Source: an uncultured Bacteroidales bacterium (GTDB lineage: Bacteria; Bacteroidota; Bacteroidia; Bacteroidales; UBA932). Taken from it: a DNA stretch of 64,000 nt. Each line of letters opens with the position of its first letter. Positions within the stretch are counted from its first letter, which is position 1. Location of the stretch: contig CALUUA010000001.1 of assembly GCA_944323845.1 (NCBI GenBank), positions 62,001-126,000 on the forward strand. Direction: 5' to 3'. The notes beneath the pieces are model-generated. The model did not search any database, had not been told where the DNA came from, and worked only from the letters and a program-made list of their open reading frames with translations. Below are positions 1 through 8,680 of the stretch, piece by piece. Both the position numbers and the translations under genes were made by a program.

Positions 1-1428
1 AGTCTTTCCATGGTCGACATGACCCATGACCGTTATCACAGGAGGTCTCGGTACCAGATCTTCGGCGGAGTCAGCTTCCTGTTCTATGGCTTCTGTCAGC
101 TCGGCGGTCACGAACTCCACTTCGTATCCGAATTCTTCCGCTACAAGTACGAGGGCCTCGGCATCAAGCCTCTGGTTTATCGACACCATCAGTCCCAGAC
201 TCATGCAGGCGGCAATGACCTTTGTGACAGGAGTGTTGTTCATGAGGGTAGCGAGGTCGTTTACAGTCACGAATTCAGTGACTTTCAGGACTTTCTTGTC
301 CATTTCCCTCATCTCGATCTCCTCCTGTATCTTCTGGGATACCATTTCCCTCTTTTCCCTTCTGTGCTTGGCTCCGAGATTCGTCTTGTTCTTGATTTCG
401 TTCATTCTGGCATAGGTCTCCTTGATCTGCTTCTGGATTTCCTTCTGCATTTCTTCTGCCTCTGCCTCTGTCATCGGCTTGAAGCGATCCTTCTTCTTGC
501 CTTTTCCCGATGCGTTGCGGTCTCCGCCGGAGTCGTTCCTTCTGGAATTGCCCTTGTCCTTCTTCCTGTCTTTTCTGGCTTCCTGATCGTCGCCGATCTT
601 GGTCACATCCACCTTCTGGCTCCCGCCTTTCGCTATCCTTTCCCTTTTCTTGTTTTTCTTCTTGTCAAACTGCGAAAGGTCTATCTTGTCCACTATTTTC
701 GGACCCTGAAGTTTTTCCACCTCTATCTTTATCTCTCTCACGGCATGATTTCCGGCTTCGGTTCCCGACTGCGGATTTTCTGCCGCTGTCTTGGCAGACT
801 CTTCCTGTGCCGGCATATCTGCCGGAACTTTGTCAGCGCCGGCAGCGTCCTTCGCCCCTTCTTCCTGTCCGGCAGGTTCTTCATGGCGTTTTTCCGTCTT
901 TTCCTCTTTGGAAGACTTAGGCTTCTTCTCGAACTGCGACAAGTCTATCTCGCCGATGATTTTCAGGCTGCCCACCTGTGTATCGTCGGCCTGTACGGTT
1001 TCAGTTGCAGGTTTCTCTTCGGACTTCTCCATGACTGCCTCCTTTTCTTCCTGAACAGGTGCCGGCTGCACGGACTGCACCGGCTGGGCAGGTTGGGCCG
1101 GCTGCGGAGCCGGTCCTGTCGAGGCTTCTGAAGTCAGGTTAGACTTGATGATGACCTCCTTCACGCCTGTTTCTGCATCATCATCCACTGTTTTTTTCTT
1201 GTTGCCCATCTCGATGATTTCCTTCAGCTTGATAGCGACCTTTTCAGAGTCTTGCTTCAGCTTCTGCTCATCACCGAACTTGGACTCGATGGCTGGCAGG
1301 TATGAATCCGAAATTTTCGCATTCGGATTCATCTCCACTTCGGCTCCTTGTTCCTTCAGAAAATCCACTAAGGTCTGAAGACCGATGTTGAATTGCTTTG
1401 TAAGTTTGCTTAATCGTATTTCTGCCAT
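1..1428 (-). CDS. infB: Translation initiation factor IF-2 (N-terminal part, cut by window edge)
   Basis: IF-2 is the GTPase that brings initiator tRNA to the 30S ribosome. The 476 codons in the window start [16 protein letters not shown], an IF2_N-type helical start, followed by a long Lys/Glu/Gln/Pro-rich low-complexity linker (about residues 60-370), a second IF2_N-like segment (about 390-440), and then the GTPase G1 motif [10 protein letters not shown] exactly at the left edge. The GTP-binding, elongation-like and C-terminal domains and the stop codon lie outside. The linker repeats a block with the core KI(I/V)(G/D)(E/K)IDLSQF. It is the last gene of rimP-nusA-infB, 64 bp after nusA. Start ATG at 1426-1428. 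The identification is very secure. Confidence 0.96.
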   Translation of the reverse strand, partial: MAEIRLSKLTKQFNIGLQTLVDFLKEQGAEVEMNPNAKISDSYLPAIESKFGDEQKLKQDSEKVAIKLKEIIEMGNKKKTVDDDAETGVKEVIIKSNLTSEASTGPAPQPAQPAQPVQSVQPAPVQEEKEAVMEKSEEKPATETVQADDTQVGSLKIIGEIDLSQFEKKPKSSKEEKTEKRHEEPAGQEEGAKDAAGADKVPADMPAQEESAKTAAENPQSGTEAGNHAVREIKIEVEKLQGPKIVDKIDLSQFDKKKNKKRERIAKGGSQKVDVTKIGDDQEARKDRKKDKGNSRRNDSGGDRNASGKGKKKDRFKPMTEAEAEEMQKEIQKQIKETYARMNEIKNKTNLGAKHRREKREMVSQKIQEEIEMREMDKKVLKVTEFVTVNDLATLMNNTPVTKVIAACMSLGLMVSINQRLDAEALVLVAEEFGYEVEFVTAELTEAIEQEADSAEDLVPRPPVITVMGHVDHGKT

Positions 1429-1492
1429 AAAAAAAGTTTAAAATTCAAATACTGTTATCCGTCAGCCGCAATCGCGGACTTGTGCGGACTGC

Positions 1493-2734
1493 CTATTCCT
1501 CGAATTCGGAACGGAGGATGCGGATGACTTCCGCTACGGTCTCGTCCTCGAGATCCGCCCTCTTCGCGATGTCCGCCGGCGAAAGCGCAAGCACGCTCTT
1601 GGCAGTGTCGCATCCTATCGACTGGAGCTTTTCTATGATCCATGGCTCGATTTCATTGTCGAATTCGGACAGCAGCACGTCTTCTTCCTCCTCATCCTGT
1701 TTAGGAAGCTCTCTCCACACCTCGATTTCCTGTCCTACGAGCATGCTGGCCAGCCTGATGTTGCAGCCACCCTTGCCGATGCCTTTCTTCACTTCGTCAG
1801 GAAGCATGTAGACCTTTATCTTGCCGTCCTCGCCCGGTACTATCGACGAAATTTTAGCAGGACTCAGCGCCCTTTGGATCAGAAGCTGCGTATTGCTTGT
1901 CCACTGCAGCACGTCTATGTTCTCATTGCGCAGCTCCCTCACTATGCCGATGATTCTCGCACCCTTCACTCCGATGCATGCTCCGATAGGATCGATCCTT
2001 TCATCGTATGATTCCACAGCCACCTTGGCCCTTTCGCCCGGTACCCTGACCACCTTCTTGATCGTGATCAGACCGTCGTAGATTTCAGGCACCTCCTGCT
2101 CGAACAGCTTTTCGAGAAATTCGTTTGAGGTTCTGGACAGCACTATGTACGGGGTCGTGTTGTTCTTCATCTCGACACTCTTGATTATGGCCTTTACCGT
2201 GTCGTTCTTCTTGAAGTGTTCGCCCGGTATCTGCTCCGACTTCGGCAGACGGAGTTCATTCCCGTCCTCGTCCAGTATCAGAACCTCTTTTGACCATGTC
2301 TGGTAGACTTCCCCGGTGAAGATTTCCCCTATCCGCGCTATGTACTTGTTGTAGAGATTCGCCTTCTCGATGTCCATGATGCGGCCCTGGAGATTCTGCC
2401 TGATATTCAGGATACCCCTCCTTCCGAAACTTTTCATTTCCACCTTCTCGGCATAAGTCTCCCCGATTTCGTACTCGTCCGAATCCTTGTTCACCTCAGC
2501 CAGTGCGATCTGCGTATTCGGATCCTCGACATTCTCCACCACCTCGCGGTTCCTGTAGATTTCGCAGTCACCCTTGTCGATGTTGATGATGATGTCGAAA
2601 TTGTCGGAAGAGCCGTAAGTTTTGGCGAGCTGTGTCTTGAACACGTCTTCCAATACGCCCATCATGGTAGGCCTGTCGATGTTCTTCAGGTTCTTGAATT
2701 CTGCAAAAGCGTCTTTAAGTTCAGTCTTTTCCAT
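1493..2734 (-). CDS. nusA: Transcription termination/antitermination factor NusA
   Basis: NusA binds RNA polymerase and modulates pausing, termination and antitermination. The 413 residues show an N-terminal RNAP-binding domain (about 1-125), an S1 domain (about 130-200), and paired KH domains (about 205-345) with IGACIGVKGARI and KKGIGKGGCNIRLASM. A single helix-hairpin-helix tail (about 355-413, SIGCDTAKSVLALSPADIA) follows instead of the two acidic repeats of the enterobacterial protein; this short form is normal in Bacteroidetes. It lies between rimP and infB on the same strand, the conserved bacterial order, which supports co-transcription. Confidence 0.96.
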   Translation of the reverse strand: MEKTELKDAFAEFKNLKNIDRPTMMGVLEDVFKTQLAKTYGSSDNFDIIINIDKGDCEIYRNREVVENVEDPNTQIALAEVNKDSDEYEIGETYAEKVEMKSFGRRGILNIRQNLQGRIMDIEKANLYNKYIARIGEIFTGEVYQTWSKEVLILDEDGNELRLPKSEQIPGEHFKKNDTVKAIIKSVEMKNNTTPYIVLSRTSNEFLEKLFEQEVPEIYDGLITIKKVVRVPGERAKVAVESYDERIDPIGACIGVKGARIIGIVRELRNENIDVLQWTSNTQLLIQRALSPAKISSIVPGEDGKIKVYMLPDEVKKGIGKGGCNIRLASMLVGQEIEVWRELPKQDEEEEDVLLSEFDNEIEPWIIEKLQSIGCDTAKSVLALSPADIAKRADLEDETVAEVIRILRSEFEE

Positions 2735-2780
2735 TTTATCTTTTATACTTTATAATATTATCATCCATCTGTCTTCTTTC

Positions 2781-2830
2781 GGCCGTCCGGCCAATGGGGT
2801 TGTCTTTCATTACGGCCGTTCCGGCCAATG
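2781..2830. repeat. Pair of GGCC hairpins with CCAATG tail
   Basis: Two short inverted repeats, GGCC-GTCC-GGCC at 2781-2792 and GGCC-GTTCC-GGCC at 2814-2826, each followed by AATG, sit in the 122-bp gap between nusA and rimP. They belong to a hairpin family with a CAATG tail that recurs in this window (see findings). They have no T-run and so do not look like classical terminators. Function unknown. Confidence 0.5.
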
Positions 2831-2856
2831 ACGCCGTCGCCCGTTCCGGCGCCGCA

Positions 2857-3324
2857 TCAGTCTACGGTTATGAACGGGTAGACGCCGTTCAACATGTCCA
2901 TTCCGAAAAAATCCTCGTGTTCCACAAGTATTTTCCTTTTTCTGCCTTCCACAGCCTCTTTCGCCGAGTATTTCAGGGTTATGCCCTCTTCCGATGCTCC
3001 GGAAAGCACCCCTTTCAGCTTGCGTCCGTCCTTCAGGAGCACCTGGACTTCTGTCCCTACGGCCTTGATATACTGTTTCAGTACCTTGAAAGGCTGGTCG
3101 AGGCCTGCCGATCCGACAGTCAGGGAATAATCTTCCCGCTCCCTGTCGAATTTTTCTTCGAAAATCCTGCTCAACTCGACGCAGTCGTCTAAACTTACAG
3201 TCCCGTCTTCAGACTCGATGACTATTTCCACGTCATTGTCCTTGCTCAGATTTATTTCCACAATAAAACAATTCCGTGCAACGATTGCATCCTGCATTGC
3301 ATCTATAATCTCTGAAATTTTCAT
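2857..3324 (-). CDS. rimP: Ribosome maturation factor RimP
   Basis: RimP assists late assembly of the 30S ribosomal subunit. From ATG 3324 the product is 155 residues, the usual size. It has the N-terminal alpha/beta domain (ISEIIDAMQDAIVARNCFIV, then the acidic SLDDCVELSR segment) and a C-terminal SH3-like domain with the typical GLDQPFK near residue 80. The frame is open 21 bases further upstream, but the conserved KISEII start and a promoter-like TAAATTTG just upstream favour ATG 3324. First gene of rimP-nusA-infB. Confidence 0.92.
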   Translation of the reverse strand: MKISEIIDAMQDAIVARNCFIVEINLSKDNDVEIVIESEDGTVSLDDCVELSRIFEEKFDREREDYSLTVGSAGLDQPFKVLKQYIKAVGTEVQVLLKDGRKLKGVLSGASEEGITLKYSAKEAVEGRKRKILVEHEDFFGMDMLNGVYPFITVD

Positions 3325-3345
3325 AAGCATGACCGGTATAAACAA

Positions 3346-3372
3346 ATTTAGGGGACGCCCCGTCCCCTAAAT
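3346..3372 (-). promoter_or_regulatory. Perfect 12-bp hairpin in the rimP leader
   Basis: ATTTAGGGGACG (3346-3357), a CCC loop and CGTCCCCTAAAT (3361-3372) form a perfect inverted repeat 22 bp before the rimP start, inside the probable 5' leader of rimP-nusA-infB. There is no T-run on either side, so a simple terminator is unlikely. It could shape RNA stability or translation, or be another dispersed palindrome. Confidence 0.45.
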
Positions 3373-3386
3373 CAAACTCACCGGGG

Positions 3387-3394
3387 CAAATTTA
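3387..3394 (-). promoter_or_regulatory. Candidate -7 element for rimP-nusA-infB
   Basis: TAAATTTG on the minus strand matches the Bacteroidetes -7 consensus TAnnTTTG and gives a leader of about 55 nt that contains the 3346-3372 hairpin. A second TAAATTTG lies at 3343-3350, partly inside the hairpin arm. No clear -33 TTG is visible for either. Confidence 0.4.
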
Positions 3395-3510
3395 AGAATA
3401 ATTTCAGAATTATGAAAATAATGGCGATTAATTTCATAATTAGCCATAAAAATGCTTTATTTGCATGATTAACCGGCCGGCGAGGCCGTCGGCTCAATGA
3501 AAAAATTGTT

Positions 3511-4500
3511 ATGGAGTTCAAGGCAAAGGAGATCGCAGAGATATTGAAAGGAACCGTGGAAGGAGACCCAGAAGTCAAAATTTCCACTTTTGCCAGAATA
3601 GAAAGCGGGAAGCCCGGGGCTATCTGCTTTTTCGCAAATCCCAAATATGAACATTACGTATATGACTGTGAAGCCAGCGTCATTATCGTGAATGACGATT
3701 TCGTGCCGCAGAAGCCGCTGAAGGCCACCATGGTCAGGGTTCCGAACGCCTACGCAGCCGTGGCCGCCCTTCTGGACTATGTGACTGCGCAGAAAAGGTC
3801 ATACAAAAGATACCGCGGATGTTTCATCAAGCGTTTCCTTTCTACGAAAATCGGCAGGAAGGTCTACATCGGAAGCGGCTGCTACCTCGGCAGGAAAGCA
3901 GTCATCGGCGATTATACCAAAATCTACGAGCAGGTATATATCGGTGACAATGTCAGGATAGGCAGCAAGTGCATCATCTATCCGGGAGTCAGGATATATC
4001 CCGGAATGGAGATCGGCGACAATGTCATCATCCATTCGAATGCCGTCATAGGGGCTGACGGATTCGGCTTCGCCCCGCTTCCTGACGGCTCATACAAGAA
4101 AATCGAGCATACTGGAAATGTCATCATCGAAGACGATGTGGAAATAGGCGCCAACACCACTGTCGACAAGTCACAGATGGGATCCACCATTATCCGCAAG
4201 GGAGCCAAGATCGACAATCTCTGCCAGATAGCCCATAACGTGGAGATAGGGGAGAATACGGTGATGGCCGCCCAGACCGGCATTGCCGGATCTACGAAGG
4301 TAGGCCGGCACTGTATAATAGGAGGACAGGTAGGTATAGCAGGTCATCTTACCATTGCCGACAATACCACTCTGGCGGCGCAGACCGGTGTGATCAGCAG
4401 CGTCAAGACAGAGGGGCAGGTTCTTCTGGGAAGCCCGGCACTTCCTCACAAGCAGTTCCTGAGGGCATATACGGTTTTCAGACGGAACGGAAAAGAATAG
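3511..4500 (+). CDS. lpxD: UDP-3-O-(3-hydroxyacyl)glucosamine N-acyltransferase LpxD
   Basis: LpxD adds the N-linked hydroxyacyl chain to UDP-3-O-acylglucosamine, the third step of lipid A synthesis in the cytoplasm. The 329 residues (normal length) have the N-terminal uridine-binding domain (1-100, with [20 protein letters not shown]) and then a long left-handed beta-helix of hexapeptide repeats (about 105-300), including [19 protein letters not shown] and the [20 protein letters not shown] segment with the expected catalytic His. It heads the lpxD-lpxC-lpxA-wbqC strand and is followed by lpxC after 60 bp. Confidence 0.95.
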   Translation: MEFKAKEIAEILKGTVEGDPEVKISTFARIESGKPGAICFFANPKYEHYVYDCEASVIIVNDDFVPQKPLKATMVRVPNAYAAVAALLDYVTAQKRSYKRYRGCFIKRFLSTKIGRKVYIGSGCYLGRKAVIGDYTKIYEQVYIGDNVRIGSKCIIYPGVRIYPGMEIGDNVIIHSNAVIGADGFGFAPLPDGSYKKIEHTGNVIIEDDVEIGANTTVDKSQMGSTIIRKGAKIDNLCQIAHNVEIGENTVMAAQTGIAGSTKVGRHCIIGGQVGIAGHLTIADNTTLAAQTGVISSVKTEGQVLLGSPALPHKQFLRAYTVFRRNGKE

Positions 4501-4531
4501 TTAACGGGATAGGACATTAAGATTTTTTGTA

Positions 4532-4539
4532 TATCTTTG
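4532..4539 (+). promoter_or_regulatory. Promoter -7 element for lpxC
   Basis: TATCTTTG fits the Bacteroidetes -7 consensus TAnnTTTG and lies 21 bp upstream of the lpxC ATG at 4561. It would start transcription downstream of an alternative in-frame start at 4537 and so supports the ATG at 4561. The -33 element is not obvious. Confidence 0.6.
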
Positions 4540-4560
4540 CCGTCCGAATTTTTATTGGAG

Positions 4561-5481
4561 ATGAAACACTTGCAGCAGACATTAAGGAAAAGCTATTCAT
4601 TCGAAGGGAAAGGCCTGCATACGGGTAAGGTGGCGAAACTGACGATAAACCCTGCTCCGGCGGATACCGGCATACTATTCAGAAGGACGGACGTGAGCAA
4701 GGATCTGTATGTGGAAGCTCTTGCCGAGTACGTGTCCAGCACGGACAGAAGTACGACTCTGACGAAGGACGGGGTTTCCGTAGTGACTGTGGAGCATCTT
4801 CTCTCGGCCCTGACAGGCATGGGCATTGACAATGCCGTCATAGATCTGGACAATATCGAGGTTCCCATCCTCGACGGAAGTGCGAAGCCGTATATAGATG
4901 CCATATGGAAATCAGGTATAGTATCACAGGACGCACCGAGAAAATACATCGAAATAGATCACGAGATAACCGTTACCAGCGACAAGACCGGTTCATCCAT
5001 AACTGTCATACCTGCCGAGGAACCTTCATTCGATGTCAGGATAGATTTCAACTCCAAAGTTCTCGGAGTCCAGAATGCCCATTGGGATCCGTCGATGTCG
5101 TATGCAGAAGAGGTGGGAATCTGCAGGACTTTCGTGTTTTTCCATGAAATAGAGTATCTTTTCAAGAACAACCTTATAAAAGGCGGGGATGTGGACAATG
5201 CCATAGTCATCGTGGAGTATCCAGTGTCGCATGAGCAGCTTGCCCACATGTCGCGGCTTTTCAATGTCCCTATGCTCGAAAGATGCGAGAACGGCTATCT
5301 GAACAATCTCCAGCTCAGGTTCTCGAACGAATGCGCCAGACACAAGCTCTTGGATCTTATGGGTGATTTCAGGCTTGTGGGAGGATTCCTGAAAGCGAAG
5401 GTGATGGCTGTCAGGTCAGGTCATACGATCAACACGAATACGGCGAAGGAGCTCAGGAAGCTGATCGCCGAAAATAAATGA
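4561..5481 (+). CDS. lpxC: UDP-3-O-acyl-N-acetylglucosamine deacetylase LpxC (single-domain)
   Basis: LpxC is the zinc deacetylase that commits UDP-3-O-acyl-GlcNAc to lipid A. From ATG 4561 the protein has 306 residues. The duplicated LpxC fold is complete: zinc-site EHLLSAL near residue 80, LDGSAKPY, RTFVFFHEIEYL with LIKGGDVDNAIV, the zinc/catalytic ARHKLLDLMGD, and the late SGHTIN histidine. In many Bacteroidetes LpxC is fused at its C-terminus to the dehydratase FabZ (about 460 residues in all); here the reading frame stops directly after RKLIAENK, and lpxA begins 34 bp later. FabZ must therefore be encoded elsewhere. Confidence 0.95.
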   Translation: MKHLQQTLRKSYSFEGKGLHTGKVAKLTINPAPADTGILFRRTDVSKDLYVEALAEYVSSTDRSTTLTKDGVSVVTVEHLLSALTGMGIDNAVIDLDNIEVPILDGSAKPYIDAIWKSGIVSQDAPRKYIEIDHEITVTSDKTGSSITVIPAEEPSFDVRIDFNSKVLGVQNAHWDPSMSYAEEVGICRTFVFFHEIEYLFKNNLIKGGDVDNAIVIVEYPVSHEQLAHMSRLFNVPMLERCENGYLNNLQLRFSNECARHKLLDLMGDFRLVGGFLKAKVMAVRSGHTINTNTAKELRKLIAENK

Positions 5482-5515
5482 TATATTCGTCAGTCAGACG
5501 TAAAACATTTTGAAT

Positions 5516-6328
5516 ATGAATAATATACATCCTTTAGCAAGTGTGCATCCGAATGCCAGGATCGGTGATAATGTGGAAATAGGTCCGTATGCATTCGTGG
5601 ACGAGTTCGTAGAGATCGGGGACGGATGCAAGATAATGCCTCACGCCACAGTCTTCAATTACGTGAAAATGGGACAGAACTGCTGCATTTTCCCGGGAGC
5701 TGTCGTAGGGGCCATCCCGCAGGATCTGAAATTCGGTGGAGAGGTCACATATGTGGAGCTCGGGAACAATGTCACGGTCAGGGAATGCGCCACTATAAAC
5801 AGGGGCACCAAAGCCAGCGGCAAAGGTGTCACCAAGGTCGGTGACAATACCCTTCTCATGTCATATACTCATGTCGCACATGACTGCAGCGTAGGTTCTC
5901 ACTGCATTCTGGTAAGTTTTACCGGTATAGCAGGCGAGACGGAAGTGGAAGACTGGGCCATCCTCGGCGGCGGCACCCTTTCCCATCAGTTCTCCAAGAT
6001 AGGACAGCATGCCATGGTGGGCGGCGGTTCCAAGATAAACAAGGACGTGCCTCCGTTCATTCTGTGCGGCCGCGACCCTCTTTCATATGCAGGTATAAAT
6101 ATCGTCGGCCTGCGCAGAAGGGGCTTTTCTTCCGACCAGATACGTTCCATAAAGGATATGTATGACCTGATATACAATGCCGGGATGAATGTCAGCGATG
6201 CCTGCGCCAAGATAGAGGCTGGATTTCCGCAGACACCGGAGCGGGACGCCATCCTGAATTTCATCAAGAATTCCAAAAGAGGAATCGTCAGGGGCATGTC
6301 GACGAATTCAAAAGGCGAGGTGGAATAG
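5516..6328 (+). CDS. lpxA: Acyl-ACP--UDP-N-acetylglucosamine O-acyltransferase LpxA
   Basis: LpxA transfers a 3-hydroxyacyl chain from ACP to UDP-GlcNAc, the first lipid A step. The product has 270 residues, as expected. Residues 1-190 are hexapeptide repeats forming a left-handed beta-helix (IHPLASVHPNARIGDNVEIG), with the catalytic His in MSYTHVAHDC and the conserved NINRGT-like motif as TINRGTKASG. The C-terminal helical domain (about 195-255) contains GLRRRGFSSDQIRSIK. A TTG six bases upstream is also in frame, but ATG 5516 gives the conserved start. Co-oriented with lpxC. Confidence 0.95.
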   Translation: MNNIHPLASVHPNARIGDNVEIGPYAFVDEFVEIGDGCKIMPHATVFNYVKMGQNCCIFPGAVVGAIPQDLKFGGEVTYVELGNNVTVRECATINRGTKASGKGVTKVGDNTLLMSYTHVAHDCSVGSHCILVSFTGIAGETEVEDWAILGGGTLSHQFSKIGQHAMVGGGSKINKDVPPFILCGRDPLSYAGINIVGLRRRGFSSDQIRSIKDMYDLIYNAGMNVSDACAKIEAGFPQTPERDAILNFIKNSKRGIVRGMSTNSKGEVE

Positions 6329-6330
6329 TC

Positions 6331-7020
6331 GTGCCTGTACTTCTGAATACGGCTTATTTCCCGCCGATATCATATTTTGCCGTAATGGCGAAGGAAGTTG
6401 CCCTGTCTTCGGACAGGGTAACTCCGTCTATAGTGTACATAGAGGCCTGCGAGAACTACCAGAAGCAGTCCTACAGGAACCGTTGCAGCTTTTATTCCGA
6501 TTCGGGAAAGCAGCAGCTGTCGTTCCCGATAGTCCATGTGGCAGGTGCGCACAACAATATCCCGATCAAGGAAGTCAGGATAGACTATTCGGTGGACTGG
6601 GTCACGCGGCATGAGCGAGCCATCGTCTCCGCCTACAGGACGTCTGCGTATTTCGACTATTATGTGGATGAACTTTTTTCCATACTCGACAGTCATCCGG
6701 AAACGCTTTTCGGGCTGAACAGGCAGCTTACGGAATTTTTCGCAGACAAGACAGGGCTTAAAATAGACATCAGGGAGACGGATGATTTCTGTCCATACGG
6801 TTCTTCCATATACGGAGAGGACTACAGGGAGAGAATACATCCCAAACGTCCGGACAACATCCTTTCCGGACTGGGACTGGAAAAGCCGTATTTCCAGGTC
6901 TTCTCCGGAAAATACGGCTTCATTCCCAATCTGTCCGTAATGGACCTCCTTTTCAATGAAGGTCCGGAATCCATCCTTTATTTAAAAGCGGAATCCGAGC
7001 GTCAGCATGACATTCCATAA
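6331..7020 (+). CDS. WbqC-like family protein
   Basis: A 229-residue protein with the WbqC-family layout: LNTAYFPPISYFAVM at the start, VYIEACENYQKQSYRNRCSF (residues about 31-50), FPIVH, and RHERAIVSAYRTSAYFDYY. The family's biochemical role is not settled; some members lie in polysaccharide clusters, and here the gene follows lpxA by 2 bp, consistent with a surface-glycan or lipid A link. The start is GTG at 6331; no better in-frame ATG lies upstream. Its last 39 bp overlap, convergently, the end of the outer-membrane protein gene on the other strand. Confidence 0.8.
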   Translation: MPVLLNTAYFPPISYFAVMAKEVALSSDRVTPSIVYIEACENYQKQSYRNRCSFYSDSGKQQLSFPIVHVAGAHNNIPIKEVRIDYSVDWVTRHERAIVSAYRTSAYFDYYVDELFSILDSHPETLFGLNRQLTEFFADKTGLKIDIRETDDFCPYGSSIYGEDYRERIHPKRPDNILSGLGLEKPYFQVFSGKYGFIPNLSVMDLLFNEGPESILYLKAESERQHDIP

Positions 7021-8655
7021 TGTCCTTTTGTTCAGGATTTCAGGCGTAAGCGTAATCGTGTTACCTTCATCATCGAAAATGTAGTCCTGATAAGGAGTGA
7101 TGTATTCGTTGCCGTACTTTGTGAAGCAGCATGCCAGATCGGCGAAGAACGAACCGTTCGAACTGTATCCGAATCCGAACGAACCTTTGTGCGTAGCGGT
7201 GTTCTTGACTATCCGGTTAATATACACTATGTTGCCGTCTGCATTTACTGTCTTTTCAGGTGAAGTGGTAAGGCCGTACCCTGCACGTATGGCGAATTGA
7301 GGTACAGGCTTGATTTCGATTCCGGCCCTAAGCATGTGCGATGTCCCCATGAAATCCCTGATGTCGGCATTCTGGATATCGAATTCGCCGGACTGCATAT
7401 CATCCATTTCCTTGAATCTCATGCTGCTGTAGTCGCACAGTTCATAGTCGAGACTTATAAGCCCGAAGTTGCCGAATGTCCAGGCCGCGCCGAAGTTTGC
7501 CCTGAAAGGGGAGATGAGCCTGTAGGAGTATTCGCCTTCAGGGGATTCCGCGCTGCCGTTGAATCTGGAGTCGTCGAAAGTGGTGGAGCCGCTTTCCATC
7601 CAGTGTTCAGTGATAGTGGTGCTGGTAGGCGTCTGGATGGCAGCCCCGAGTCTCAGCCCGGAGAACGGAGTGACTATTACGCCGAACTTCGCATATACTC
7701 CTGCGCCTGAAGCCTTGTATCTGTAGTCGTACCGCATACCCTTGAAGTATGCCGTAGCCTGCTCTGTGCCGTTCTCTCCGGTGATGGTGAAGTCGTTCTT
7801 GAAATCATACGGATCCTGCGCCGTCTCCGTGTATCTGGTCGCTGAATCGTAATCGAACGACGTGATTCCCAGATTCATTCCGAGATAAATGAAATCGGAT
7901 ACGTTCATTCCGAAATTGAATGCATAATCGTATTTGAATCCGGTGGTATGCCTCTGATAGCTTTGGTCTAAAGGTCCGGGAACGAAAATATTGTTCTCGT
8001 CATCGAGGTATTCTGCCGCTCCGATATAATCGCTCGTGGAATTTGCCAGATTGCTTATCATACCGGACTGGGCCGCCACAATGGTTCTCCAAGGCGCGCT
8101 GTAGTTTTCGTATGCGTCGGAACTCAATAGCGAATTGAAGTCATATCCGTCCATGCCGGCCCAATATGCTTCGGAGCCGGTGAATGAAGTTTCGGTCTGC
8201 GTCCCCGATGTCATCGGACTCTCCTGGAATCTGTTCGTGGTGTTCACGACGAAACCGAATGTGAAATTCCTGATGCCGCTTGTCCTGTGCGTATCATAGT
8301 TCATGGAAATGCCGAAGTTCGGGACATTGAATCTGGTGAAAGGATTCTTTATCCTGTTTTCAAAACAGAACGGAGAAGATTCCCCCTGCAGTGTGGTGCC
8401 TCCGGCATTGTTGACGGAGATGTTTATCGCAGGGGATATCGTTATCTGAGAATAACCGGCTACTGCTGATCCTGCCGGATTGATGTTGACAGCGCCCAAA
8501 TCGCCTCCGAGTGCGGTGAACGCATTCCCCATGGCCATGGTCCTGGCCGTCCCCTCATAGTAGCTTTCACTGAATCTCAGCGCATCGTAAATCGTCTGCG
8601 CATTCCCGCTGATAGCCGCAACTGTCAGTAAAAGTGTCAATGCTGTCTTTTTCAT
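6982..8655 (-). CDS. OmpP1/FadL-type outer-membrane protein
   Basis: A 557-residue outer-membrane beta-barrel of the OmpP1/FadL (hydrophobe transport) type. Residues 1-19 are a signal peptide (MKKTALTLLLTVAAISGNAQ). The mature start has the family-typical ARTMAMGNAFTALGGDLGAV and NPAGSA. Alternating aromatic strands follow, and the chain ends WNVMLTLGFRF, with the terminal Phe expected of a BAM-inserted barrel. The substrate cannot be inferred; hydrophobic compounds are usual for the family. The gene follows the repeat lipoprotein on the same strand (25-bp gap), and its 3' end overlaps the WbqC-like gene by 39 bp. Confidence 0.85.
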   Translation of the reverse strand: MKKTALTLLLTVAAISGNAQTIYDALRFSESYYEGTARTMAMGNAFTALGGDLGAVNINPAGSAVAGYSQITISPAINISVNNAGGTTLQGESSPFCFENRIKNPFTRFNVPNFGISMNYDTHRTSGIRNFTFGFVVNTTNRFQESPMTSGTQTETSFTGSEAYWAGMDGYDFNSLLSSDAYENYSAPWRTIVAAQSGMISNLANSTSDYIGAAEYLDDENNIFVPGPLDQSYQRHTTGFKYDYAFNFGMNVSDFIYLGMNLGITSFDYDSATRYTETAQDPYDFKNDFTITGENGTEQATAYFKGMRYDYRYKASGAGVYAKFGVIVTPFSGLRLGAAIQTPTSTTITEHWMESGSTTFDDSRFNGSAESPEGEYSYRLISPFRANFGAAWTFGNFGLISLDYELCDYSSMRFKEMDDMQSGEFDIQNADIRDFMGTSHMLRAGIEIKPVPQFAIRAGYGLTTSPEKTVNADGNIVYINRIVKNTATHKGSFGFGYSSNGSFFADLACCFTKYGNEYITPYQDYIFDDEGNTITLTPEILNKRTLWNVMLTLGFRF

Positions 8656-8680
8656 ATTGTCATACCGTTTGAGTTAGTAC

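Noticed and set aside
10..1131. 373-codon frame on the + strand at the left edge
   Set aside because: It is antisense to infB, which is identified by its IF2_N segments and the GTPase G1 motif.
4537..4560. Upstream start for lpxC
   Set aside because: It overlaps the -7 promoter element at 4532-4539, so it would not be in the mRNA; ATG 4561 also gives the conserved start.
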